From: Haladaptatus halobius
Lineage (GTDB): Archaea > Halobacteriota > Halobacteria > Halobacteriales > Haladaptataceae
Reading direction: 5' to 3'
Assembly (NCBI RefSeq): GCF_020618475.1
Contig: NZ_CP085335.1
Span: 868,001 to 932,000 of the forward strand
DNA length: 64,000 nt
This document shows, one piece after another, positions 16,757-25,864 of this stretch. Numbering within the stretch: the first letter of the stretch is position 1; each line of letters starts with the position of its first letter. The notes beneath the pieces are model-generated. The model saw nothing but the letters and a program-made list of their open reading frames with translations, was not told the origin of the DNA and made no database searches. The translations under genes and the position numbers were made by a program.

Positions 16757-17521
16757 GTGACCGACTGCGACGAGTTCCGGGTCGATATGCACGTCAAAGT
16801 GCTGGACGAACAGGTCGTTCAACGAGCGAAAGACCGCGGTCTCGATGCACTCGTGTACGCGCCGCATTTCGTCCGACTGCCGGAGATTCGTCGACGCGCG
16901 GAGCGCTTTTCGGACGACGAGTTGCTCGTCGTCCCCGCGCGCGAGGTGTTCGCCGGAACGTGGCGCAACCGTAAGCACGTGCTCGCCGTGGGACTCACCG
17001 AACCGGTTCCGGATTTCATTACCCTCACGGGAGCGATGCGGGAACTCGACCGGCAGGGTGCCGCCGTTCTAATTCCCCACCCGGAGTTCCTGAACGTCGG
17101 CGTCTCGGAAGCGGACGTTCGCGTTCACGGCAACGTCATCCACGCCGTCGAGACGTACAACCTCAAACATCTCGACCGAAACAACCGCCGGGCGAACGAG
17201 ATAGTCGACAACACCGGAAAACCCCCGTTCGGGTCGTCCTACGCGCACCTCCGGCGAACCATCGGCGAAGTCTGGACCGCGCTCGACGCGCCCGTCGAAA
17301 CCGAAGCGGAACTGATCGACCGGCTCCGGGCGGGAGGTATCGCTCGCGTCGTCCATCGCAGAGGCCGTCGCCACAAACTCCGACGGAGATTGGAGTTCGC
17401 GCATCTCGGCTGGGAGAACACGTGGGGAAAGTTCGACCGACTGATCCTCTCAGGGACGGAACCGACCCACCCGAGCGACGACCTCTACGACGGGCGCTTC
17501 GATGACGTGCGCGTTTACTGA
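16757..17521 (+). CDS. PHP-domain metal-dependent hydrolase-like protein
   Basis: The 254-residue product has PHP features: an N-terminal RVDMHVKVLD (first His kept, the usual second His replaced by Lys), YAPHFVRLPEI, a central PAREVFAGTWRN and ILIPHPEFLN-type motif (VLIPHPEFL), and a C-terminal Arg-rich extension. PHP proteins are metal-dependent phosphoesterases or trypsin-resistant phosphatase relatives. The start is GTG (16757); no ATG lies near. It converges with the membrane hydrolase gene downstream, overlapping it by seven bases. The substrate is unknown. Confidence 0.8.
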   Translation: MTDCDEFRVDMHVKVLDEQVVQRAKDRGLDALVYAPHFVRLPEIRRRAERFSDDELLVVPAREVFAGTWRNRKHVLAVGLTEPVPDFITLTGAMRELDRQGAAVLIPHPEFLNVGVSEADVRVHGNVIHAVETYNLKHLDRNNRRANEIVDNTGKPPFGSSYAHLRRTIGEVWTALDAPVETEAELIDRLRAGGIARVVHRRGRRHKLRRRLEFAHLGWENTWGKFDRLILSGTEPTHPSDDLYDGRFDDVRVY

Positions 17522-17994
17522 AGGCCGACGGCGGTGAGGCCGGCCTCCGCAACCAACTGTCGATGGACGAGTAGCGAGGCGACGACGAGTTCGAACGCCG
17601 TCACGACGAGCGTCACTATCGTCGCGTGCCGACTGCTAACCGAGACGCCGAAAGGTGCGCCGAACTCCTTCTCGTAGGGGTAAAACAGCGCGAGTCCGCG
17701 TTTGCTCCCGAGCATGTCCAGCGCGTAGTGGGTGAGAATGCCGATCCAAACGAACCGGAGGTTGTCGAACACGAGCGGAAAGTAGGTGAACAGCGCGAGC
17801 ACGGGCAGGTTGTGCAGGGTCTTTCTGTGTCTTCCGAACGCCGTGTCCACGTCCGGAAAGAGCGCGCCCAGAACGACCGGTACGCCCACCTCGACGATGG
17901 TGTAGAAGGTGATGGTGTCGCCCGACGGATGCAGGATATAGCCGAGCCCGATGCTCAGGAGCGCGGCGTTCAGGACGTGCTCTTTCCGATTCAT
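17515..17994 (-). CDS. YdjM-type membrane-bound metal-dependent hydrolase
   Basis: The 159-residue membrane protein matches the YdjM/LexA-binding inner-membrane hydrolase family. It starts MNRKEHVLNAALLSIGLGYI and contains ALFPDVDTAFGRHRKTLHNL and THYALDMLGSKRG, the His/Asp motifs that bind metal in this family. About four to five hydrophobic segments are visible. The biochemical role is not firmly known. Its end overlaps the convergent PHP gene. Confidence 0.85.
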   Translation of the reverse strand: MNRKEHVLNAALLSIGLGYILHPSGDTITFYTIVEVGVPVVLGALFPDVDTAFGRHRKTLHNLPVLALFTYFPLVFDNLRFVWIGILTHYALDMLGSKRGLALFYPYEKEFGAPFGVSVSSRHATIVTLVVTAFELVVASLLVHRQLVAEAGLTAVGLQ

Positions 17995-18052
17995 TCGGTC
18001 TCACGTCCCACCGCGGGGTATCAAGGTTTTCCTTTTCCACCGCCGGATTCGA

Positions 18053-18562
18053 TCATTCCAGTTCCGAGAGGGCGTCTTCGAGGGCCCGCCGAGCGATTCG
18101 CGCTTTTATCTCCCGTCGCGTCCCGTCGAACTCGTAGCGTTCGACGGTCGAGTAGGAGTCGCCGCTTCCCCACTCGCCGGCGTAGGCGACGGCGACGAAG
18201 ACGGTGCCGACCGGCTTCTCTTCCGTGCCGCCGGTCGGCCCCGCGATTCCGGTCGTGGCGACGCCCCACGTCGTCCCGGCTACGTCACGGGCGCCACGAG
18301 CCATCTGGCGGGAGACGGGTTCGCTCACCGCGCCGTGTTCGTCCAGCGTCTCACGGCTGACGCCGAGGTGTTCCATCTTCGCGTCGTACGAATAGGTGAC
18401 GAACCCTCGGTCGAAGTAGTCGCTCGACCCCGACACGTCTGTCAGGAGCGAGCCGATGAGACCTCCCGTGCACGACTCGGCGGTTGCAACGGTCGCACCC
18501 GCGTCGCGGAGCGCGTCTCCCAGTCGCTTCTCGACCGGCGTATCGTCGGCGAATTCGTCCAT
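18053..18562 (-). CDS. CinA C-terminal-domain protein, nicotinamide-nucleotide amidase type
   Basis: The 169-residue protein is the stand-alone CinA C-terminal domain. Family signatures are [19 protein letters not shown] and [20 protein letters not shown]. This domain hydrolyses NMN to nicotinate mononucleotide and ammonia in characterised bacterial members (PncC). The molybdopterin-binding N-terminal CinA domain is absent, as usual for single-domain PncC forms. It stands 38 bases beyond the start side of the ABC exporter stop, on the same strand. Confidence 0.9.
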   Translation of the reverse strand: MDEFADDTPVEKRLGDALRDAGATVATAESCTGGLIGSLLTDVSGSSDYFDRGFVTYSYDAKMEHLGVSRETLDEHGAVSEPVSRQMARGARDVAGTTWGVATTGIAGPTGGTEEKPVGTVFVAVAYAGEWGSGDSYSTVERYEFDGTRREIKARIARRALEDALSELE

Positions 18563-18600
18563 ATCGGCGGTACGTGCGAACCAGTTATGTAGCTACTCGC

Positions 18601-20472
18601 TCACCGCGAGGGAATCTCTTCGAGCATTCCGGCTTGTACGCCCCAGAGGTCGGCGTACAGGCCGTTCTCGGCGAGTAATTCCTCGTGCGCACCGCGTTCG
18701 ACGACCCGGCCGTCTTCGAGGACGAGGATGGTGTCCGCGTCCTTGATGGTCGAGAGGCGGTGCGCGATGGCGAGAACGGTTCGATCCGCGAGGAGCGCGT
18801 CGAGGCTCTCCTGGATGTGGAGTTCGGTCTCCGTGTCCACGTCGCTGGTCGCCTCGTCGAGGATGAGCACCGCAGGATTCTGCAGGAGGACGCGTGCGAT
18901 GCCGACCCGTTGGCGCTGCCCGCCCGATAGCTTCACGCCGCGCTCGCCGACTTCCGTGTCGTATCCGTCGGGTAGCTCCTCGATGAACTCGTGCGCCTTC
19001 GCGGCCTTCGCGGCCTCGACCACATCGTCTCGGGTCGCTTCGAAGGAGCCGTAGGCGACGTTTTCGGCGACGGTACCTGCAAAGAGGAACGTCTCTTGGC
19101 TGACGTAGCCGACCGCCTCGCGGAGGCTGTCGAGCGAGGCGCCGCGAACGTCCCGTCCGTCGATGCGGATCGCACCCTCATCCACGTCGTAGAGGCGCAG
19201 TAGGAGTTTCAGGACGGTGGATTTCCCCGCGCCGGTCGGCCCCACGAGCGCGAGCGTCTCGCCGCCACCCACTTCGAAGCTCACACCCTCGACGACCGGT
19301 TCGTCGTCGTAGCCGAACGTGACGTTCTCGTACTCGACATCGCCCTCCGAAACGGCGAGATCCGGGACGTCGTCGTCGGTGTCCAGTCCGCTCGGTTCAT
19401 CCATCAGTCCGAACACGCGCTCGGCGGACGCAACCGCCTGCTGGTACATGTTGATCAGTTGACCGAACTGCGCGAGCGGCCAGACGAACCGCTGGCTCAG
19501 GAAGACGAACGTGACGAAATCTCCCGTCGAGAACCCCCCCGAGAAGACCAGCGGCGCGCCGCCGAACACCCACAGTCCGCCGACGACGAAGGTGAGGACG
19601 AAGCCGAGTCCGGCGCTCAACTGGAGCCCGGGGAAGAACGTGATGCGGGTGCGGATGGCGTCCCAGTTCGTGTCGTAGTACTTCTTGGAGGTGTCGGTGA
19701 CGCGGCCGAACTCGTAGTCCTCGGCGCTACTGGCCTTGATGACCTCGATGCCGCCGAGGTTGTTCTCCAGCCGGGAGTTGAGCCGTCCGACCGTCGATCG
19801 AACGTCGGCGTACTTTGGCTGGATGATCTGAACGAACTTGTGAGTGAACAGCGCGACCACCGGCACCGTCGCCAGCGTGACGAGCGCGAGTTGCCAGTTC
19901 AGGTAGACGAGGATACCTGTGACGCCGACGACGGTGACGCCGATCATCGTCAGGACGTTGAGTCCGCCGTTGAGGAACTGTTCGAGGCGGTTGACGTCGT
20001 TGTTCAGGATGCTCATCAGTTCGCCGGTCTGCTTCTCGGCGAAGAAGCCCAAATCGAGGCGCTGCATCGCGTCGTAGGTGTCGGTGCGAATCTCGTGCTG
20101 GATGGACTGTGCGAACTCGTTGAGTCCCCACCCTTTCACCAGCGCACCGACCGCCCCGCCCACGAACGTGACCACGATGATCACCGCAGATAGCCAAAAC
20201 TGTCCGACGTGTCCGTCGGGAATCCACGACTGCGGCAGCAGCGGTAGTTCGTATGGCTTCGTGCTTCCCGGCGAGAAGATCGCATCGACCGCGACGCCGA
20301 GGATGAACGGCGGCACGAGCGAGAGGAAGTGTGCCGCGACGCTCGCTACCACTCCGACCGAGAGCGGGAACCAATGCTCACGACCGTACGTTGCGAACAG
20401 TCGACGGATTGGTGCGTCGACGCGGTCGCGTTGCGCGCTGAAAGTGTCGTCCGAATCTGTGTCGTCTTTCAT
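18601..20472 (-). CDS. ABC exporter with fused membrane and ATPase domains
   Basis: The 623-residue half-transporter has six hydrophobic helices (about 35-335), then an ATPase domain with Walker A LVGPTGAGKSTVLKL, signature LSGGQRQRVGIARVLL, Walker B VLILDEATSDVDTE and the switch His in LAIAHRLST. It would act as a homodimer exporting lipid, drug or peptide; the substrate is not visible. The ATG at 20472 is preferred to one 33 codons upstream, since the region before it is not conserved in character. A long upstream region carries a possible operator (20761-20782). Confidence 0.93.
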   Translation of the reverse strand: MKDDTDSDDTFSAQRDRVDAPIRRLFATYGREHWFPLSVGVVASVAAHFLSLVPPFILGVAVDAIFSPGSTKPYELPLLPQSWIPDGHVGQFWLSAVIIVVTFVGGAVGALVKGWGLNEFAQSIQHEIRTDTYDAMQRLDLGFFAEKQTGELMSILNNDVNRLEQFLNGGLNVLTMIGVTVVGVTGILVYLNWQLALVTLATVPVVALFTHKFVQIIQPKYADVRSTVGRLNSRLENNLGGIEVIKASSAEDYEFGRVTDTSKKYYDTNWDAIRTRITFFPGLQLSAGLGFVLTFVVGGLWVFGGAPLVFSGGFSTGDFVTFVFLSQRFVWPLAQFGQLINMYQQAVASAERVFGLMDEPSGLDTDDDVPDLAVSEGDVEYENVTFGYDDEPVVEGVSFEVGGGETLALVGPTGAGKSTVLKLLLRLYDVDEGAIRIDGRDVRGASLDSLREAVGYVSQETFLFAGTVAENVAYGSFEATRDDVVEAAKAAKAHEFIEELPDGYDTEVGERGVKLSGGQRQRVGIARVLLQNPAVLILDEATSDVDTETELHIQESLDALLADRTVLAIAHRLSTIKDADTILVLEDGRVVERGAHEELLAENGLYADLWGVQAGMLEEIPSR

Positions 20473-20866
20473 CGATGATGTTGTGTAGAGGTTACTTCGG
20501 CTGGTTCGTCCGACGGCCGAAACGGTGGATTTCGGGTTCGGAGGTCGCCAGACGGTCGAGACGGGTGTCACGGCGGTCGACTCGGGGGCTTCGAATCCGA
20601 AAGTCGTGGATAGGGGGAGCTAACGCCGGTTTCGCTAGCTCGGTGCCGTGGCTACGGCGGGCAGGCACCCGGAGCAAATCGGCAGTGCAGGAACGACCGA
20701 CCTCGTCGCAGGACGGTGTCGTTCCGTTTCAGTTGGACGCGAAAAGGATCATTGTCGTTAGTAATCATACAATTATGACTGCTCGACATAAATCTTTGCG
20801 AGTATCGGTAACGTATCACGCAGTATGCGGCCGGGAAAACGGCCGTCCAACTTTGGGTGCGTTCTC
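20473..20866. other. Intergenic region upstream of the ABC exporter
   Basis: No convincing gene is present. It contains a near-perfect hairpin (GAGCTAACG at 20617-20625 with CGCTAGCTC at 20633-20641), and an A/T-rich stretch (20741-20800) with a minus-strand TATA-like ATTTATG near 20788-20794. If that promoter is used, the exporter mRNA would have a leader of roughly 290 bases. Confidence 0.45.
20761..20782. promoter_or_regulatory. Operator-like imperfect palindrome
   Basis: GTAATCATA-CAAT-TATGACTGC is symmetrical at 7 of 9 arm positions. It would cover the expected transcription start of the minus-strand promoter about 25 bases away, the position of a repressor site. The binding protein is unknown. 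Confidence 0.35.
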
Positions 20867-21226
20867 CTACACCTCGTCGCGGTCGGTGTACGTGATACGT
20901 TCCGCTATCCGGCCGTTTTCGTCGAACCGGTGGAAATCGGCGAAGCCGAACGACACGCGCTCGTCGTCTTGCACGCCGGAGAACCGTCCGCGGGCGGCGA
21001 CGGTGTCATCGCCGACCACCAGTTGGTCGATTTCGTGTTCACCGTCTTCGAGTGGTCGGTCTTCGAGGTAGAACTCGCGGAACTCGGCCATCCCGTTCAG
21101 ACTCGCCTGTCCGGGACGTTCGTAGACGATGTCTTCAGCGAACAGTTCGAATACGTCCTCGTACGCCTCGGCGTCGATGTAATCGTAATACGACCGAACG
21201 GCGTCGGGGTCGACGCTGGGTGTCAT
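20867..21226 (-). CDS. SnoaL-like/NTF2-fold protein
   Basis: The 119-residue product matches the SnoaL-like nuclear-transport-factor-2 fold: VRSYYDYIDAEAYEDVFELF near the start, then RPGQASLNGMAEFREFY and a strand-rich C-terminal half with FADFHRFDENGRIAERITY. Family members are small hydrolase, isomerase or binding proteins, and the active site cannot be assigned. It diverges from the aminotransferase gene. No operon partner is evident. Confidence 0.8.
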   Translation of the reverse strand: MTPSVDPDAVRSYYDYIDAEAYEDVFELFAEDIVYERPGQASLNGMAEFREFYLEDRPLEDGEHEIDQLVVGDDTVAARGRFSGVQDDERVSFGFADFHRFDENGRIAERITYTDRDEV

Positions 21227-21301
21227 CGCTAGAAGGTGACGACCCGACGACTAATCGTTTCGGGGCGAAAGAAAGACTTGCCAGTACTACGACCCCTCGG
21301 T

Positions 21302-22402
21302 ATGGACTACGAGACGCCGTTGTTCTTTCACGTGATGGCGTACGCGACGGACGCCGACCGCGACGTGATCGACATGGTGAGCGGCAATCCCGACTGGGGG
21401 TCGCCGCCGGGAATTGCGGATGGATTGCACGAGTACGCCGACCTCGGCGGCGCGGATTTCCAGTATCCGCCGAGCGAAGGGCTTCTCGAACTTCGAGAGG
21501 AGATCGCCACCCGGCGAAACGTCGAACTATCGCAGGTCGTCGTGACGTGCGGCGGCGGCGAAGCGAACTATCTGGCGATGGCTCGCGCGATGGAACGCGA
21601 CGCAGGTGACGAGTTCGTTCTGACCGACCCGGTTTATCCCTACTATCCGGGCAAGACGAAGATGCTCGACGCGACGGCGCGGTTCGTCGCCACTGCCGAC
21701 GACGGCCAACTCGACCCCGAATCGGTTCGAGAGCAGGCGAGCGACGACACCGCGGCGATCGTCGTGAATTCGCCGAATAACCCCACCGGCGCGGTGTACG
21801 CCGAGGACGCGGTGCGCGAACTCGTCGCTATCGCGGAGGAGTACGACGCGCTACTGGTGAGCGACGAGGTGTACGATCACTTCGATTTCTCGGGCGAGTT
21901 CACCAGCGCACTGGCGTTCGATTCGTCGCATCGCGTGGTGACGAACTCGTTCTCGAAGTCGCTCGCTATCACCGGATTTCGCGTCGGTTACGCCGTCTTC
22001 CCGCCCGAACTGGTGGACGTGGCAAAGACGCGCCACATGCTGACGAACGTGGCCGGCAGTCGTCCCGCGCAGTACGCAGTGCTCCACGCCCTCCGCGAGA
22101 CGGGGACTGACTACTACGAGGAGAACCGTCGACTGCTCGAATCGCGGGTGGAGACGTTCACCGACGCGCTGGACGAGGCGGGCGCGGACTACACGCAACC
22201 GGACGGGGCGTTCTACGTCATGGCGCGATTCCCCGATTTCCCCGGCACGCTGGCGAACGTCGAGCGACTCGTCGACGAGGCGGGCGTGGCAGGAATGCCG
22301 GGCGAAGCCTTCGGCTCGTCGCGCGCCGATTGGTTCCGGTTCGCGCTGGTGACGCCGCGCGCGGAGGAGGCGGCGGCACGGCTCGCGGCGTACTTCGAGT
22401 AA
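21302..22402 (+). CDS. PLP-dependent class I/II aminotransferase
   Basis: The 366-residue enzyme transfers amino groups using pyridoxal phosphate. Visible motifs are NSPNNPTGAVYAEDAVREL (substrate and cofactor binding), SDEVYDHFDF with the Asp that contacts the pyridine nitrogen, and NSFSKSLAITGFRVGYA with the Schiff-base Lys. The C-terminal substrate Arg lies in ADWFRFALVTP. The ATG at 21302 is chosen because the open frame before it is poorly conserved in character. The amino donor is unknown; aspartate/aromatic-type is likely from overall similarity. Confidence 0.88.
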   Translation: MDYETPLFFHVMAYATDADRDVIDMVSGNPDWGSPPGIADGLHEYADLGGADFQYPPSEGLLELREEIATRRNVELSQVVVTCGGGEANYLAMARAMERDAGDEFVLTDPVYPYYPGKTKMLDATARFVATADDGQLDPESVREQASDDTAAIVVNSPNNPTGAVYAEDAVRELVAIAEEYDALLVSDEVYDHFDFSGEFTSALAFDSSHRVVTNSFSKSLAITGFRVGYAVFPPELVDVAKTRHMLTNVAGSRPAQYAVLHALRETGTDYYEENRRLLESRVETFTDALDEAGADYTQPDGAFYVMARFPDFPGTLANVERLVDEAGVAGMPGEAFGSSRADWFRFALVTPRAEEAAARLAAYFE

Positions 22403-22763
22403 ACGACGGATAGATATCTGAAAGGCGTCGAATCGCCGTCTGAGAGGCGCACCCTCGCGGGTTAGGCAGACTGTCGGTTTGGACCGTCGATATCGTTCGG
22501 TCTCGACCGGGAGCGTCCGGCGGAACTGGTTTCGTCTTCGTATATAAATTCTCGTGTGAGAAGCGGGGTTCTGATACTGTTGCTCAGCTGTTTTTCGGGA
22601 TTAAATCTCGATGGTGCTAGCATCACGGTCACATCGTTGCTCTGAAATTTATCGCTACGAAGACTCCCAAGACCAGTCGAAGGCTCGCTGAAGCGCCGAT
22701 ATCGTCTCCTTCGAAGCTGTCGAACCCAAAACCACAAAGAGGGATCACTTCCTTGCTCCGTCC
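22403..22763. other. Intergenic region upstream of the presenilin-type protease
   Basis: I see no gene supported here. A 91-codon minus-strand frame (22462-22737) is Arg/Ser-rich and lacks acidic bias, so I treat it as chance. TATATAAA (22539-22546) and two further A/T-rich stretches could hold promoters, but none is at a leaderless distance from the next start. Confidence 0.4.
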
Positions 22764-23753
22764 ATGGAACAACGAACGCGGGTTCTCTTCGCGTCGGGAC
22801 TGACCGTCGCCATTTTCCTCGGGGTGCAACTGGGCGCGCTGGCGCTGGTCGAACCGTTCGAATCGGCCGGGTACCAGACGGTCGAAGACCCCTCCGACCC
22901 GACGAACAGCCTCCTCTACATCGCGGTCATCCTCGTCTTCACGGCGGGGATGCTCACCGTCATCAAACTCGGCGTCGAGTGGATTCTGCGGGCGGTCATC
23001 ATCCTCACCAGCGGGATGATCTCGCTCTACGTCTTCAGCGTGGTCATCCCACCCGTGGTCGAGACTTCGGTTGACGGGGCGTCGGTGAACGTCCTCGCGT
23101 GGGTCGCCGCCGCGCTGGTCGCCGTGGCGCTCACCGTCTACCCCGAGTGGTACGTCATCGACGCCGCCGGCGTCGTCATGGGCGCGGGCGCGGCGGGGCT
23201 GTTCGGCATCAGCTTCGGCCTCCTCCCGGCCATCCTCCTCCTCGTCGTTCTCGCCGTCTACGACGCCATCAGCGTCTACGGAACGGAGCACATGCTCACG
23301 CTCGCCTCCGGCGTGATGGATCTGAAGATACCCGTCATCCTCGTCATTCCGCTCACACTCTCCTACTCGTTCCTCGACGAGACCGCGCAAGCCACCAGCG
23401 AGGGGGCGGTCGACGAAGACGCGAATCCCGGCGAGGGCGACCGCGACGCGTTCTTCATCGGTCTCGGCGACGCCGTGATGCCGACCGTGCTCGTCGCCAG
23501 CGCGGCCTTCTTCTCGCCCGCCGACGCGCTCGTCTCCGGCACGGCCATCAATCTCCCCGCGCTGACCGCGATGCTTGGGACGCTGGCCGGACTGCTCGTC
23601 CTGCTCTGGATGGTACTCAAAGGTCGGGCGCACGCCGGCCTCCCCCTGCTCAACGGCGGCGCTATCGGTGGCTACCTCCTCGGCGCGCTGACGAGCGGAA
23701 TCTCGCTGGCGCGGGCGCTCGGCGTCGAGCAGTATCTGTCGCAACTCGCGTAA
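22764..23753 (+). CDS. Presenilin-family intramembrane aspartyl protease (PSH type)
   Basis: The 329-residue membrane protein has about nine hydrophobic segments. It contains the two catalytic motifs of presenilin homologues: the first Asp in LAVYDAISVYG (YD) and the second in FIGLGDAVMPT (GxGD). The third, PAL-like, motif appears as AGLPLLNGGAI, in which the usual first two residues differ. An acidic hydrophilic loop (about 207-228) sits between the catalytic helices, as in other archaeal PSH proteins. It would cleave membrane-spanning peptides inside the membrane. It is followed 46 bases later by a small acidic gene. Confidence 0.9.
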   Translation: MEQRTRVLFASGLTVAIFLGVQLGALALVEPFESAGYQTVEDPSDPTNSLLYIAVILVFTAGMLTVIKLGVEWILRAVIILTSGMISLYVFSVVIPPVVETSVDGASVNVLAWVAAALVAVALTVYPEWYVIDAAGVVMGAGAAGLFGISFGLLPAILLLVVLAVYDAISVYGTEHMLTLASGVMDLKIPVILVIPLTLSYSFLDETAQATSEGAVDEDANPGEGDRDAFFIGLGDAVMPTVLVASAAFFSPADALVSGTAINLPALTAMLGTLAGLLVLLWMVLKGRAHAGLPLLNGGAIGGYLLGALTSGISLARALGVEQYLSQLA

Positions 23754-23799
23754 GCGGACGGCCGGAAGGCCCTACTGTCGCCTCCGAGTAGGTCGACCC

Positions 23800-24060
23800 A
23801 TGCCCGACATCGGCACGGCAACCATCGTCTACGACGACCCCGACGAGGGGACGACGGAGCGCGAAGTCGAGAACGACAACCTCGTCTACTTCGACGACCA
23901 CTGGCTCATCAAGGTCGACGAGACCGACGAGGGCGACGACGTGGTTCGGCGCATCCCCCGCGAGCGCGTTCATCACGTCGAACGCTCCATCGACGAACTC
24001 GAGAAGAAAGTCGAGGGTGCGATAGAACAGGCGAAAGAGCAGTTCGGCTGGTGGAGCTAA
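23800..24060 (+). CDS. Small acidic protein following the presenilin homologue
   Basis: The 86-residue product has a beta-rich N-terminal half (VYFDDHWLIKVDE) and a C-terminal helix (about 58-86, SIDELEKKVEGAIEQAKEQF). I remember similar conserved hypothetical proteins in haloarchaea but no function. It is 46 bases downstream of the presenilin homologue on the same strand. The frame has strong halophile codon bias, so I think the gene is real. Confidence 0.65.
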   Translation: MPDIGTATIVYDDPDEGTTEREVENDNLVYFDDHWLIKVDETDEGDDVVRRIPRERVHHVERSIDELEKKVEGAIEQAKEQFGWWS

Positions 24061-24118
24061 TCGCCGACTCACGGAGTCGCCACCAACACTATTCGCCAGC
24101 CGTCCGTAGTTCTGCCGC

Positions 24119-24565
24119 ATGAGTTCGAACGTGAAAACGGGATTCGTCGGCGGTCTATTCGGCACCGTCATCATGACGGCGTTCCGCGAACCGGTCGCCC
24201 GGTCGCTTCCTCCGACCGCCGCGTTTCTCTCGAAGTTCGTCGGCGGCGAACCGGACGACCACACCGTCGGCGCGCTGTTGCTCCACCTGCTGTACGGCGG
24301 TGCCGCTGGGAGCGTCTTCGCCCCGGTGCTGGCGGTCGGGTCGGCAGAGTCGCCCTCGTCGCTCGAACCGGAGACGGAAGGGCTGCTTGCGGGACTGGTC
24401 TACGGACTCGCGCTCTCCGTCTTCGGAGAGCGCTTCCTTCTCGAACGCCTACTGGAGATGAATCTCGAACGGGACGAGCGGGCGGTGTTCCACGCCGGGC
24501 ACGTCATGTACGGGCTCTCGCTCGGCGCGTGGGTCGGCTCCCGGTCGAAAGGGGCGTCGGAGTAG
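24119..24565 (+). CDS. Small membrane protein of unknown function
   Basis: The 148-residue product has about four hydrophobic segments, with GFVGGLFGTVIMTAFREPVA at the start and HAGHVMYGLSLGAWVGS at the end. The pattern GGLxGTxxMTxFxxP resembles a family of haloarchaeal membrane proteins related to YagU/DUF6789; this is a weak similarity from memory. A loop with EPDDHTVGALLLHLLYGGAA lies in the middle. It is followed tail-to-tail by the mu-crystallin-family gene ten bases away. No function is assigned. Confidence 0.6.
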   Translation: MSSNVKTGFVGGLFGTVIMTAFREPVARSLPPTAAFLSKFVGGEPDDHTVGALLLHLLYGGAAGSVFAPVLAVGSAESPSSLEPETEGLLAGLVYGLALSVFGERFLLERLLEMNLERDERAVFHAGHVMYGLSLGAWVGSRSKGASE

Positions 24566-24575
24566 GCGGTCGGAC

Positions 24576-25574
24576 TCACTTGCCCGTCAACGCCTCGCTG
24601 GCGGGCGAGAGCGAGACGGTCGACCCGAGTCCCTTCGCATCTGCTTTCTCGTAGAGCATGTACGCGGAAGCGACCGTCTCGATGGCGGTGCCGCCGCTGT
24701 CGAAGACGGTTATCTCGTCGGCCGTCTCCCGACCCGGCTTCTCGCCCGCGACCACTTCGCCGAGTTCCGCGTGGACGTGGTCTTCGGTGATCGCACCCGA
24801 CTCCACCGCGAAGCGGAACGATCCGGCGTCCCGCGTCGTTCGTTCCCGCAAGTCCGGAACGTAGGTCGCGCGCTCGATGGTCGTCGCGTCGAGTTCGCGT
24901 TTCTTCGGGTGGTACTGCCCCATCGCGGTGACGTGCGCCCCGTCTTCGAGCAGGTCGCCGTCGAAGACCGGTTCGCTCGCGGTGGTCGCGGTGACGACGA
25001 TGGCCGCGCTCTCAACCGCGGCAGCGCTGCTGGCGACGGCTGCCACCGAGGCGTCCAGTTTCTCGTTCATCTCGGCGGCGAACGACTCGCGGTTCTCCTT
25101 CGTCGGCGAGTACACCCAGACGGTTTCGATATCTCGAACCGTCGCCGCCGCTTTCAACTGGCCGCGGGCCTGCGCTCCGCTTCCGATGAGCGCGAGCGTC
25201 GTCGCGTCTTCCCGAGCGAGCGCGTCCACGCCGACCGCACCCACGGCGCCCGTCTTGAAGGGATTCATGCTCGCTCCGTCGATGAGCGCGAGGGGTTCAC
25301 CGCTCTCGGCGTCGAATAGGGGCGTCACGAACCACGCGTCGCCCGCGCCGAATCCGGCGGAGTACGTATAGCCGCCCATCGCGCCGGTTTCGGGGAGGAT
25401 GGCGGAGTAGCCGGTCAGCATCCCCGTCGGGTCATCGTTCACCAGCGTCGTTCGGGGTTTCGCGGGCGCACCCATCCCTCGTTGACGGTATCCGTCGCGG
25501 ACTGCGTCGACGTACTCGCCTGGCGTTGCCAATCCCGCAACGTCGTCGCTCGTCAGAAATAATGCGTCTGTCAT
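24576..25574 (-). CDS. Ornithine cyclodeaminase/mu-crystallin family enzyme
   Basis: The 332-residue product matches the ornithine cyclodeaminase, mu-crystallin and archaeal alanine dehydrogenase family. Marks are GAPAKPRTTLVNDDPTGMLT at the start, the NAD-binding GSGAQARGQLKAAATVRDIE, and GQYHPKKRELDATTIERATY in the later half. Such enzymes reduce imines or keto acids with NAD(P)H, for example pyruvate to alanine in the characterised archaeal enzyme. Which reaction applies here is not visible. The ATG at 25574 is preferred to one nine codons upstream because MTDALFLTSDDV matches the family start. Confidence 0.88.
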   Translation of the reverse strand: MTDALFLTSDDVAGLATPGEYVDAVRDGYRQRGMGAPAKPRTTLVNDDPTGMLTGYSAILPETGAMGGYTYSAGFGAGDAWFVTPLFDAESGEPLALIDGASMNPFKTGAVGAVGVDALAREDATTLALIGSGAQARGQLKAAATVRDIETVWVYSPTKENRESFAAEMNEKLDASVAAVASSAAAVESAAIVVTATTASEPVFDGDLLEDGAHVTAMGQYHPKKRELDATTIERATYVPDLRERTTRDAGSFRFAVESGAITEDHVHAELGEVVAGEKPGRETADEITVFDSGGTAIETVASAYMLYEKADAKGLGSTVSLSPASEALTGK

Positions 25575-25622
25575 GGCTGGCAAAACGGAAGCCAGCGACA
25601 AAACCGTTGAGGAAAGAGAGAG

Positions 25623-25838
25623 TTAGTCCGCAGAGTTGACTGGAGTAGACGATTGGAGCTGAGGCGATTCGTCGACGGGTCCGTTGATGAACAGCGCGTG
25701 TCCGATGAGCAACACCGACGCGGTTGCTCCGAGCGGAACTGCCATCGTCAGTGTGAGTCCAGCGACGCTGAACGCTCCGGTTACGCCGATCAGTGCGAGC
25801 GGAATCAGGCCCAGAATGAGGTCATAGTATCCAGTCAT
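25623..25838 (-). CDS. Small two-helix membrane protein
   Basis: The 71-residue product has two hydrophobic segments (about 5-28 and 29-52) and a short polar tail. I recognise it as a common type of haloarchaeal small membrane protein with unknown function. A strong TATA-like box (GTTTTATAC, 25865-25873) lies 27 bases upstream, giving a leaderless transcript, which supports the gene. It follows no obvious operon partner; the mu-crystallin-family gene begins 48 bases beyond its end on the same strand. Confidence 0.7.
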   Translation of the reverse strand: MTGYYDLILGLIPLALIGVTGAFSVAGLTLTMAVPLGATASVLLIGHALFINGPVDESPQLQSSTPVNSAD

Positions 25839-25864
25839 AATCCATTATAGAATATGTGGACAGG

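Noticed and set aside
20586..20600. A TTCGAATCC stretch resembling a tRNA T-loop
   Set aside because: The flanking bases cannot form the T stem and no acceptor or anticodon arm is present.
22462..22737. A 91-codon minus-strand frame before the presenilin homologue
   Set aside because: It is Arg/Ser-rich without acidic halophile bias and overlaps likely promoter sequence.
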